Positions 22,523 through 29,664 of a stretch of DNA of 64,000 nt are shown here, in pieces. The DNA comes from Pseudomonas sp. ML96 (lineage in GTDB: Bacteria > Pseudomonadota > Gammaproteobacteria > Pseudomonadales > Pseudomonadaceae). Positions within the stretch are counted from its first letter, which is position 1; each line of letters begins with the position of its first letter. A program made the position numbers and the translations under genes. The stretch covers positions 150,976 to 214,975 of the forward strand of contig NZ_JPMY01000046.1 in the NCBI RefSeq assembly GCF_000761545.1. Direction: 5' to 3'. The notes beneath the pieces are model-generated. The model saw nothing but the letters and a program-made list of their open reading frames with translations, ran no database searches and was not told the origin of the DNA.

Positions 22523-23944
22523 ATGCGCCGCGCGCTGCTCTGGTTCAAGCAGGATCTGCGCCTCGACGACCACCCGGCCGTGCAGGCCGCCATGGACGCC
22601 GATCGCCTGCTGCCGCTGTACGTCTTCGACCCCGCCCAGCTTCAAGCCGGCTCGTTCGGCAGCCGGCGCCTCGGCGTGCACCGCGCGCGCCTCCTGATGG
22701 AGAGCCTGGCCGCCCTCGATGGCGAGCTGCGCCAGCGCGGCTCCGGCCTGCTGGTACTGCAGGGCCGTGCCGAGCAGCTGATTCCGCGCCTGGTCGAGCA
22801 GCTCGACCTCGACGAAGTGCTAACCCTGGACGAGATCGCCCCCGAGGAACGCGCCCAGTTGCACGCCCTGCGCCAGGCCCTGGGCGCCGCGCAGCTGCGC
22901 GAGCTGCCGGCCAACCACCTGCTGCAGGCCGGCGATCTGCCCAGCGCGGTGCATGCGCTGCCCTCGGTGTTCCGTCAGTTCCGCGAACAGGTCGAGCAGC
23001 GCCTGCCGATGTTCCAGCCTCGCCCGGCGCCGGTACGCATGCCGGCCCTGCCGGACAACGCCAGCGCCTACTTCGCCGCCCTGCCCAGCCTGTCCCAGCT
23101 CGGCCTGGGCGAGCCGCTCAGCGTTGCCAACAGCGCCTTTCCCTTCTCCGGCGGCGAGCCGGCAGCCCAGGCGCGCCTGCGCGACTACCTGTGGCTGAGC
23201 CAGAGCGTGCGCCAGTATCGCGAGACCCGCAACGGCATGATCGGCACCGAGTATTCCTCCAAACTCTCGCCCTGGCTGGCCAATGGCGCCCTGTCGCCGC
23301 GCCGGGTGATGGCCGAGCTACGCCGCCACGAGGGGCAATACGGGCAGAACGACTCGACCCAGGCGCTGTGGCAGGAGCTGCTGTGGCGTGACTTCTTCCG
23401 CTGGACCCTGGTGCGCCACGGCAGCGCGCTGTTCCGCGCCGACGGCCTCAAGGCCACGGCGCGCGCGCCACGCCAGTGCGACGAACGCTTCGAGCTGTGG
23501 ACCCAGGGCCGCACCGGCATGCCGCTGGTGGATGCCTGCATGCGCGAACTGGCGGCCACCGGCTACCTGTCCAACCGCGGCCGGCAGATCGCCGCCGGCT
23601 ACCTGATCGCCGACCTGCAGCAGGACTGGCGGCATGGCGCCGCCTGGTTCGAGGAGCATCTGCTCGACTACGACCCGGCGAGCAACTGGGGCAACTGGGC
23701 CTACCTCGCCGGCGTGGCCAGCGATCCGCGCCATCAGCAGCAGGCCAACACCCTGCGCCAGGCCCGCCAGTACGACCCGGCGGCCGCTTATGTCAGCCTC
23801 TGGCTACCGGAGCTGCATAGCGTGCCGGCGCACCTGCGGCACACGCCCTTCCTGCTCTCGCACCTGCAGCTGGACGCCATGGGCTACCCGCGCCTGGAGC
23901 GTATCCCGGAAGACTGGAAGCCCTATCTGCCCAGCGCCGCCTAG
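22523..23944 (+). CDS. DASH-type cryptochrome / photolyase
   Basis: 473 residues. The N-terminal photolyase alpha/beta domain (LLWFKQDLRLDDHPA) is followed by the FAD-binding helical domain. FAD and DNA-contact signatures seen include YSSKLSPWLANGALSP, WQELLWRDFFRW and NRGRQIAAGYL. The block WFEEHLLDYDPASNWGNW followed by YDPAAAYV is typical of the Cry-DASH subclass, which repairs cyclobutane dimers mainly in single-stranded DNA with blue light and FADH-. Classical CPD photolyase is a less likely alternative. A strong GAGGAGGA site precedes ATG 22523. Its stop shares CTAG (23941-23944) with convergent dgcH. Confidence 0.87.
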   Translation: MRRALLWFKQDLRLDDHPAVQAAMDADRLLPLYVFDPAQLQAGSFGSRRLGVHRARLLMESLAALDGELRQRGSGLLVLQGRAEQLIPRLVEQLDLDEVLTLDEIAPEERAQLHALRQALGAAQLRELPANHLLQAGDLPSAVHALPSVFRQFREQVEQRLPMFQPRPAPVRMPALPDNASAYFAALPSLSQLGLGEPLSVANSAFPFSGGEPAAQARLRDYLWLSQSVRQYRETRNGMIGTEYSSKLSPWLANGALSPRRVMAELRRHEGQYGQNDSTQALWQELLWRDFFRWTLVRHGSALFRADGLKATARAPRQCDERFELWTQGRTGMPLVDACMRELAATGYLSNRGRQIAAGYLIADLQQDWRHGAAWFEEHLLDYDPASNWGNWAYLAGVASDPRHQQQANTLRQARQYDPAAAYVSLWLPELHSVPAHLRHTPFLLSHLQLDAMGYPRLERIPEDWKPYLPSAA

Positions 23945-25869
23945 CCCAGCTCGATGCGGTTGCGCCCCGCGCCCTTGGCCCGATACAGGGCCTGGTCGGC
24001 GCGGGTGAAGGCCGTCTCGCTGCTCTCGCCGCTGACGAAGGCGGTGAGACCGGCGGAGAGGGTGATGGTCACCGGCTCGCCACGGAAGTGGAAGGGGCAC
24101 GACTCGATCGCCGTGCGTAGCGTCTCCAGTAGCTGCTGGCCACCGTCCAGGGGCGTGCTGGGCACCAGCAGGACGAACTCCTCGCCGCCGAAGCGGGCGA
24201 GGAAGTCGGTCTTGCGCAGGCGCTTGGCCAGCTCACCGGCGATGATCTTCAACACCTTGTCGCCGGCCAGATGGCCGTAGCCGTCATTGATCCGCTTGAA
24301 GTGGTCGATGTCCATCACCGCCAGCAGCAGGTCACCGCCGTAACGGCGCCAGCGCGCCAGCTCCAGATCCAGGCGCTCGGCCCAGCCGGCGCGGTTGGCC
24401 AGGCCGGTGAGCGGATCGGTGAGGGCCTTCTGCCGCTGCTCCTCGATGTGCTCGCGGAAGCCCTGGGCCTCCTGCTCCATCTCGGCGACCTTCTGCGACA
24501 GCGCCTGCAGGCGCTGCGCCACTTCTTCCTCGCGGCCCTCACGCAGGCGCTGGTGGTTGCTGACCGTGCTCAGCAGGCCTTCCAGACGTTGCTCCAGGGT
24601 GCGCTTGAGGCCGCTCAGATCGGCCGCCTCCTGCACGCTGGCCTGCAGGTCGCTGACCTGCTCGCGCAGTTCCTGGTTGAAGTTGCGCGCGCTTTCCACC
24701 GACTCGCTGTAGCCCTCGTGGGCCTCGGTGAGAGTCCCGAGGAAAGCCGCCAGGCGTTCGTTGAGCTGTTTGAGGTAGCCGGCGAATTCGCGCTGGCCGC
24801 TGTCGGTGACAGCCAGCACCAGCACCACCAGGTCGTCCAGCAGCGGCACCAGCTCGTACCAGTTCAACCCGCCCTGCAGGCGCTCGCGCAGGGCCTCGCC
24901 CTGGGGCTGGTGATGCAGCGGCAGCTCCAGCTCGTCGAGCAGGCCGAGCAGGCTGCCGGCGATGTGCGGCGCCACGGCGCTGTAGCCAGGCTCCGGGCGC
25001 TCGGGCAGGGCGAAGGCGGGGTCGCCGCCATCGCCGGTGATGATGCGCGCGTCCAGCGGCAGGCTGTCGAGACTGGAGGCCAGCGGGGCAGCAACTACTG
25101 CAGGGCGAGCAGTGGGTGCCGGCTGGGCTGCGGTCTCCAGCACTTCCGGCACGAGGGCGGAAAGCTTGGGCTCGGCGGCTGCCGCGGCGGCCATTGGCGC
25201 AGCAGGCTCCTCAGCCGGGGCGGTGACGACGGGCGCGGCAGGCGCGGGCAGATCGTCATCATCGTCCTCGTCCACATCAGGCGCTGCGACCTGAGCTTTC
25301 GCCTCCTGCACTGGAGCTTCACCGGGCTGCGCCTCGGGCGCTGCCTCGTCACGGCTGCCGAACAGGCGCTGCAACAAGCCGGGGCGCTCCACCGGCTCGC
25401 TGCCCAGCACGCTAAGAGTCTTGCCCTGCAGGCTGCTCAGTTCGGCCAGCAGGGCCGGCAGTTCACGCGACTGGCTGGCGCGTTCGTCGATGCGCTTGGA
25501 GAACTGCTTGAGCGCCTTGCGCACCTCGCGCGGCGGGTCGAGCGCCAGCAGCTGCTGGGTCAGCCCGGTGATGCCGGCGATGTTCTGTTCGATGCGCTGC
25601 TGGCGGCGCTGCTCGGAGTCCAGCACGGCCTTTTCCAGGCGCGGAATCAGTGCGGAGAGGCCGGCGTCCATCTTCTCGCCACGGATCAGCTCGCGCAGTT
25701 CCTGCATGCATTGGTCGACCGCCTTGTCGCTGCCCTCGGCGGCTAGCGAACTGCGTACCAGGCCGCGGCGCAGCAGGTCGAGGCGCTCGTTCCAGCGCTT
25801 CTCCTCCAGCTCCTGCTGCTCGAGGCTCTCCAGATACTTGGCTTTCCAGCGCTGGGCTTCATCGGTCAT
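23941..25869 (-). CDS. dgcH: Diguanylate cyclase DgcH-like, GGDEF
   Basis: 642 residues, no membrane segment. It has a coiled-coil N-terminal region (about 1-170), an acidic/proline-alanine linker (about 180-270, with DEDDDDD), a second helical region and a long coiled coil (390-460). A C-terminal GGDEF domain carries active site GGEEF (561-565) and the RxxD product-inhibition site RKTD (552-555). It should make c-di-GMP from two GTP and be feedback-inhibited. The P. aeruginosa homologue DgcH has the same position, between ampDh2 and dsbA. A 6-bp hairpin (25881-25895) lies just upstream of its start. It is third in a dsbA, EEP-protein, dgcH series. Confidence 0.92.
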   Translation of the reverse strand: MTDEAQRWKAKYLESLEQQELEEKRWNERLDLLRRGLVRSSLAAEGSDKAVDQCMQELRELIRGEKMDAGLSALIPRLEKAVLDSEQRRQQRIEQNIAGITGLTQQLLALDPPREVRKALKQFSKRIDERASQSRELPALLAELSSLQGKTLSVLGSEPVERPGLLQRLFGSRDEAAPEAQPGEAPVQEAKAQVAAPDVDEDDDDDLPAPAAPVVTAPAEEPAAPMAAAAAAEPKLSALVPEVLETAAQPAPTARPAVVAAPLASSLDSLPLDARIITGDGGDPAFALPERPEPGYSAVAPHIAGSLLGLLDELELPLHHQPQGEALRERLQGGLNWYELVPLLDDLVVLVLAVTDSGQREFAGYLKQLNERLAAFLGTLTEAHEGYSESVESARNFNQELREQVSDLQASVQEAADLSGLKRTLEQRLEGLLSTVSNHQRLREGREEEVAQRLQALSQKVAEMEQEAQGFREHIEEQRQKALTDPLTGLANRAGWAERLDLELARWRRYGGDLLLAVMDIDHFKRINDGYGHLAGDKVLKIIAGELAKRLRKTDFLARFGGEEFVLLVPSTPLDGGQQLLETLRTAIESCPFHFRGEPVTITLSAGLTAFVSGESSETAFTRADQALYRAKGAGRNRIELG

Positions 25870-25893
25870 GGTGGCGATCCAGTGGCAAAGCCA

Positions 25894-26736
25894 CTAAAGC
25901 ATAGGCAGGTTGCTGCCGGTCGGTAGGCGGATATCCACCGCCACCGGCAAATGGTCGGAAATCGGCTGGCTGAGCACCTCGACCCGCTCCAGCACCAGTT
26001 CCGGGCTGAGCAGAATATGATCGAGGCAGCGCTGCGGGCGCCAGCTGGGGAAGGTCGCTTCGACCTGCGGTGCGACCAGGCCGAGGTCACGCAGCGGCGA
26101 GTTCTGCAGCAGGTCGACGGCATGGGTGTTCATGTCGCCCATCAGCACCACATGGCGCTGCCCCGCGATCAGCTCACGCACGTAGGCCAGCTGGCGGGTA
26201 CGGGTGCGCGCGCCCAGCGCCAGGTGCAGGTTCAGCACCACCAGGGCGTCCGCGCCCTCGCCGAAACGCATGAGGATGGCGCCGCGGCCGGGCGGGCCGG
26301 GTAGGGGATGGTCTTCCAGTTGATCGGGGCGCAGACGGCTGAGCATGCCGTTGCTGTGCTGGGCCAGGCGTCCGAGGTTGCGGTTGAGCTGCTGGTACCA
26401 GTAGGGGAAGGCGCCCAGCTCGGCCAGGCGCTCGACCTGGTTGACGTAGCCCGAGCGCAGGCTACCGCCGTCCACCTCCTGCAGGGCAACCACATCGTAG
26501 TCGCCGAGCAGGGCGCCGATGCGCTGCAGGTTGCCGGCCCTGCCCGGGTGCGGCAGCAGATGCTGCCAGCCGCGGGTCAGGTAGTGGTGGTAGCGCTCGG
26601 TGCTGATGCCCACCTGAATGTTGAAGCTGAGCAGGCGTAGGCGCCCCTCGCTGCAGCCTCCAGATTCCGTGCAAAGGCCGTTGACCTGCGCTTGGCGCAG
26701 GCCCGCGGAACGCCCGGAACTCCAGCGGCGCAGCAT
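25894..26736 (-). CDS. Endonuclease/exonuclease/phosphatase family protein
   Basis: 280 residues of the EEP (DNase I-like) fold. Conserved metal and catalytic residues are visible in LLSFNIQVG, DVVALQEVDGG, VVLNLHLALGA, LMGDMNTHA and a C-terminal SDHLPV. It would hydrolyse phosphodiester bonds in nucleic acid or a phospholipid headgroup; the substrate cannot be told. No signal peptide is apparent, although the first 30 residues are basic and poorly conserved, so the true start may be further in. It lies 10 bp after dsbA and 24 bp before dgcH. Confidence 0.82.
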   Translation of the reverse strand: MLRRWSSGRSAGLRQAQVNGLCTESGGCSEGRLRLLSFNIQVGISTERYHHYLTRGWQHLLPHPGRAGNLQRIGALLGDYDVVALQEVDGGSLRSGYVNQVERLAELGAFPYWYQQLNRNLGRLAQHSNGMLSRLRPDQLEDHPLPGPPGRGAILMRFGEGADALVVLNLHLALGARTRTRQLAYVRELIAGQRHVVLMGDMNTHAVDLLQNSPLRDLGLVAPQVEATFPSWRPQRCLDHILLSPELVLERVEVLSQPISDHLPVAVDIRLPTGSNLPML

Positions 26737-26746
26737 AGTGAGGTAC

Positions 26747-27376
26747 TCAGTTGGCGGGACGCTCTTTCTGGATCAGGAAGTCTGCAACTTGCAGAGCTTC
26801 GTTCGGACCACCCGAGCTGCGGATGTCGAAGCGGTATTTGCCGCCGACGATCAGCACCGGCACGCCGGTGACCTGATAGGCAGCTGCCAGCTTCTTGGCC
26901 TTGGCCATCTGGCCTTTCACGGCGAAGGAGTTGAAGGTGCTGAGGAACTTGTCCTTGTCCACGCCGTGGCCGGCGAGGAACTCGGCCATTTCTTCCGGGG
27001 TGGCCAGCTTGCGCTTCTCGACATGGATGGCGTTGAACACGGCCTCATGCACCTGCTTCTCCACACCCATGGATTCCAGGGTGATGAACAGCTGGCCATG
27101 CACGTCCCAGATGCCGCCGAACATGGCTGGCACACGCACGAAATTCACGTCTTTTGGCAGCTTCTCGACCCAGGGATTGAGGGTCGGCTCGAACTGGTAG
27201 CAGTGCGGGCAGCCGTACCAGAACAGCTCGACCACCTCGATCTTGCCCGGTTGCGAGACCGGTACCGGGCTGCTCAGTTCGACGTACTGGCGGCCGGCCT
27301 CGATGCTCTCGGCGTGGGCGCCCAGGCCCAGCAGGCTGAGGCTGGCGAAGGCGGCACTGAGAATCAGGTTACGCAT
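26747..27376 (-). CDS. dsbA: Thiol:disulfide interchange protein DsbA
   Basis: 209 residues with a Sec signal peptide (cleavage after AHA, about 20). The thioredoxin fold has a helical insert. The active site is CPHC in FWYGCPHCYQF, and the cis-proline is in TGVPVLIV. It introduces disulfides into periplasmic proteins and is reoxidised by DsbB. The ATG at 27376 has AAGGAG; longer frames upstream lack signal-peptide character. It sits downstream of cytochromes c4 and c5 but is separated from them by a terminator, and it begins a tight series with the EEP protein and dgcH. Confidence 0.97.
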   Translation of the reverse strand: MRNLILSAAFASLSLLGLGAHAESIEAGRQYVELSSPVPVSQPGKIEVVELFWYGCPHCYQFEPTLNPWVEKLPKDVNFVRVPAMFGGIWDVHGQLFITLESMGVEKQVHEAVFNAIHVEKRKLATPEEMAEFLAGHGVDKDKFLSTFNSFAVKGQMAKAKKLAAAYQVTGVPVLIVGGKYRFDIRSSGGPNEALQVADFLIQKERPAN

Positions 27377-27473
27377 GCAGAACTCCTTGGCGATATGGAC
27401 CGCGTGAGCGCGGCGACCCGGTTCGACCGATGCCACCACCGCGGGTTCCGGCATTGTAGCGGCAGCACCAACG

Positions 27474-27500
27474 AAAAAGGGTGGCCGTGGCCACCCTTTT
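27474..27500 (-). terminator. Intrinsic terminator after the cytochrome c4 gene
   Basis: Stem AAAAGGGTGGCC / GGCCACCCTTTT with a GT loop (27475-27500). Read leftward it ends in five U residues. It separates cc4 from dsbA, so dsbA probably has its own promoter. Confidence 0.88.
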
Positions 27501-27521
27501 GTTTCCGCTTATCAGTGCTGC

Positions 27522-28145
27522 TTAGTGCAGGCCCTGGATGTAGTTGGAAACGGCTTCGATATCCTTGTTGCTCAGCTTGGCAGCGATGGCGCGCATGATC
27601 ATCGCGTCGCCGTCGTTGGTGCGGTTGCCTTCGCGGAAATCGGTCAGCTGCTTGCCGACGTACTGCGCGTGCTGGCCACCCAGGTGCGGGAAGCCGGCAG
27701 CGGCCAGGCCTGCGCCGTTCGGCGAGTGGCAACCGGTGCAGGCCGGCATGCCTTCTTCGATCTTGCCGCCACGGAACAGCTCTTCGCCACGCTTGACCAC
27801 TTTCGGGTCAGCGGCGCCAACGCTCATCTGCTGGCTGGAGAAGTAGGCGGCGATGTCGGCCATGTCCTGGTCGCTGAGGTTGGTCAGCAGGCCGGTCATC
27901 TCCAGCACGGTACGCTTGCCGCCCTTGATGTCATGCATCTGCTTGAGCAGGTAGCGTTCGCCCTGGCCGGCCAGCTTGGGGAAGTTCGGCGCGGCGCTGT
28001 TGCCGTCGGCACCATGGCAGGCGGCGCAGACGGCAGTCTTGGCCTTGCCGGCCTCGGCATCACCGACGATCTTGCCTGCGTCGGCGGCTTGCGCGGCCAC
28101 GGAGACGCCCAGGCTCAACAGGAGACTCACGAGTACTTTGTTCAT
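27522..28145 (-). CDS. cc4: Cytochrome c4 (diheme)
   Basis: 207 residues with a signal peptide (after AQA, about 20) and two class I cytochrome c domains, each with a heme motif: CAACH in the first half and CTGCH in the second. Axial methionines are likely in MTGLL and MIMRA. It is a periplasmic electron carrier feeding terminal oxidases, including cbb3 and aa3 types. Cytochrome c5 lies upstream in the same direction with a 46-bp gap. A terminator follows. Confidence 0.95.
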   Translation of the reverse strand: MNKVLVSLLLSLGVSVAAQAADAGKIVGDAEAGKAKTAVCAACHGADGNSAAPNFPKLAGQGERYLLKQMHDIKGGKRTVLEMTGLLTNLSDQDMADIAAYFSSQQMSVGAADPKVVKRGEELFRGGKIEEGMPACTGCHSPNGAGLAAAGFPHLGGQHAQYVGKQLTDFREGNRTNDGDAMIMRAIAAKLSNKDIEAVSNYIQGLH

Positions 28146-28191
28146 CAGCTAATCCAATAACGGCTAGAGGTAATTAGGTTTTCTTACGGGA

Positions 28192-28485
28192 CTACTCGCT
28201 CATCAACTTGATGACGGCCTGGTAGTCCTCGGCACTGCAATCCATGCACAGGCCACGAGGTGGCATGGCATTCAAACCGTTGGTGACGCTCTGTACCATC
28301 GCGTCCATGCCCTTGGCCACACGCGGCTCCCAAGCCGCCTTGTCGCCACGCTTCGGCGCCATCGGTAGTTGTCCATTGTGGCAGGCCGCACAGGCCTTGG
28401 CATAAACCGCCTCCGGATCCTGCGCCGCATTCGCGACACCCGACAACCACAGCAACACCGCACCAGCAACCAGCACTTTCTTCAT
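28192..28485 (-). CDS. Cytochrome c5-type monoheme protein
   Basis: 97 residues with a signal peptide (about 1-20, ANA cleavage), one heme motif CAACH at about residues 32-36, and the c5 signature MPPRGLCMDCS, whose two extra cysteines usually form a disulfide. It is a small periplasmic electron carrier acting with cytochrome c4. It is divergent from engB; the 204-bp gap contains a TATACT-like -10 for engB near 28590. Confidence 0.92.
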   Translation of the reverse strand: MKKVLVAGAVLLWLSGVANAAQDPEAVYAKACAACHNGQLPMAPKRGDKAAWEPRVAKGMDAMVQSVTNGLNAMPPRGLCMDCSAEDYQAVIKLMSE

Positions 28486-28689
28486 AGCCTAACCTCATCA
28501 GGGATGGGGAACGGCCTGCGTCTGATCGCGCAGCGGGTTCTGTCTCGTTCCCGGCAGAAGGACAAAGCGCACACAAAATCTGCGGCATTATATACTGGCG
28601 TCGCTGAAACGGAAGCGACACCATGCCGCGCCTCGGGGCTTCCCGGGCCCATCACCAGGCTTCCGGCACCCCGCCCATACGGACTCCCC

Positions 28690-29340
28690 ATGTCATCGAA
28701 GAACCCCATTCTCGGCCTGTGCCAACAGGCAACCTTCCTCATCAGCGCCGCCAAGGTCGACCAGTGCCCGGACGATTCGGGCCTGGAAGTGGCCTTCGCC
28801 GGCCGCTCCAACGCCGGCAAGTCGAGTGCCCTGAACACCCTGACCCACGCCAACCTGGCGCGCACCTCGAAGACTCCGGGGCGCACCCAGCTGCTCAACT
28901 TCTTCCGCCTGGACGACGAGCGCCGCCTGGTCGACCTGCCGGGCTACGGCTACGCCAAGGTGCCGATCCCGCTCAAGCAACACTGGCAGAAGCACCTGGA
29001 AGCCTACCTGGGCAGCCGCGAGAGCCTGTGCGGGCTGGTGTTGATGATGGACATCCGCCATCCGCTGACCGAGTTCGACAACATGATGCTGGACTGGTCC
29101 AAGGCTAGCGGCATGCCGCTGCACATCCTGCTGACCAAGGCCGACAAGCTGACCTTCGGCGCAGCCAAGAACACCTTGCTCAAGGTGCGCCAGGAAATCC
29201 GCAAGAGCTGGGGCGACGACGTCGCCAGCATCCAGCTGTTCTCCGCGCCCAAGCGCCAGGGCGTGGAAGAGGCACAGCTGGTCCTGGCCCAATGGCTGGG
29301 CCTGCTCGAAGACGAAACAGAGGAAGGCGAAGAAGCCTGA
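28690..29340 (+). CDS. engB: Ribosome biogenesis GTPase EngB (YihA/YsxC)
   Basis: 216 residues. GTPase motifs are in order: G1 GRSNAGKSS, G3 DLPGYGYAKV, G4 TKAD and G5 SA. It assists assembly of the large ribosomal subunit. The C-terminus is acidic (EDETEEGEEA). The ATG at 28690 is chosen by homology; the open frame extends about 320 bases upstream but covers the divergent cytochrome promoter. It is convergent with the ErsA-like RNA and polA, as in other pseudomonads. Confidence 0.95.
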   Translation: MSSKNPILGLCQQATFLISAAKVDQCPDDSGLEVAFAGRSNAGKSSALNTLTHANLARTSKTPGRTQLLNFFRLDDERRLVDLPGYGYAKVPIPLKQHWQKHLEAYLGSRESLCGLVLMMDIRHPLTEFDNMMLDWSKASGMPLHILLTKADKLTFGAAKNTLLKVRQEIRKSWGDDVASIQLFSAPKRQGVEEAQLVLAQWLGLLEDETEEGEEA

Positions 29341-29415
29341 GCCACCAGTTGCCGGGAGCGAGTCCCTGGCACCGCTGGCGATGGCCATAAGGCTCTGAGT
29401 CACAGAATTGCAGGC

Positions 29416-29548
29416 AAAAAAAACCCCGGGCTTCGTATGGGGAGGGAGAAGTCCGGGGTTCAATATTCTGAACCGCTAGGGCGGGGTTCAGAGATCTGCC
29501 AACACTAAAACACAGCTAGGAGCATCGAAGGGCTTGCATGCCATTCGT
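29416..29548 (-). ncRNA. ersA: ErsA-like small regulatory RNA
   Basis: A leftward transcription unit of about 133 nt in the engB-polA gap, the location and size of ErsA in P. aeruginosa. A 13-bp terminator stem (29422-29434 with 29448-29460) is followed by eight U residues (29423-29416). The loop is C-rich (UCCCUCCCC in the RNA), like the ErsA seed that pairs with target leaders. A second hairpin occupies 29468-29491. The RNA start is estimated from the promoter at 29553-29580. Known ErsA depends on Hfq and sigma22 (AlgU) and represses algC; the same role is inferred. Confidence 0.82.
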
Positions 29549-29552
29549 GAAC

Positions 29553-29580
29553 TCTGACCGGCCAATCTGGCGGTTAGTTC
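29553..29580 (-). promoter_or_regulatory. sigma22 (AlgU/RpoE)-type promoter of the ErsA-like RNA
   Basis: Read leftward: GAACTA (29580-29575), a 17-bp spacer and TCAGA (29557-29553), compared with the consensus GAACTT-N16/17-TCTGA. There is one mismatch in each box and the spacing is ideal. Confidence 0.7.
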
Positions 29581-29630
29581 AGTTTTTCTTAAATCGCGTT
29601 TCTATAAGAAAAAATTAACTCCAGCGAATA

Positions 29631-29657
29631 CGGCATAAGGCATGCGACCTTATGCCG
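29631..29657 (-). terminator. 10-bp hairpin just downstream of polA
   Basis: CGGCATAAGG and CCTTATGCCG flank a 7-base loop, 8 bp after the polA stop. There is no immediate U-run on the polA transcript, so it is a weak or factor-assisted terminator candidate. Confidence 0.5.
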
Positions 29658-29664
29658 CAGCATT

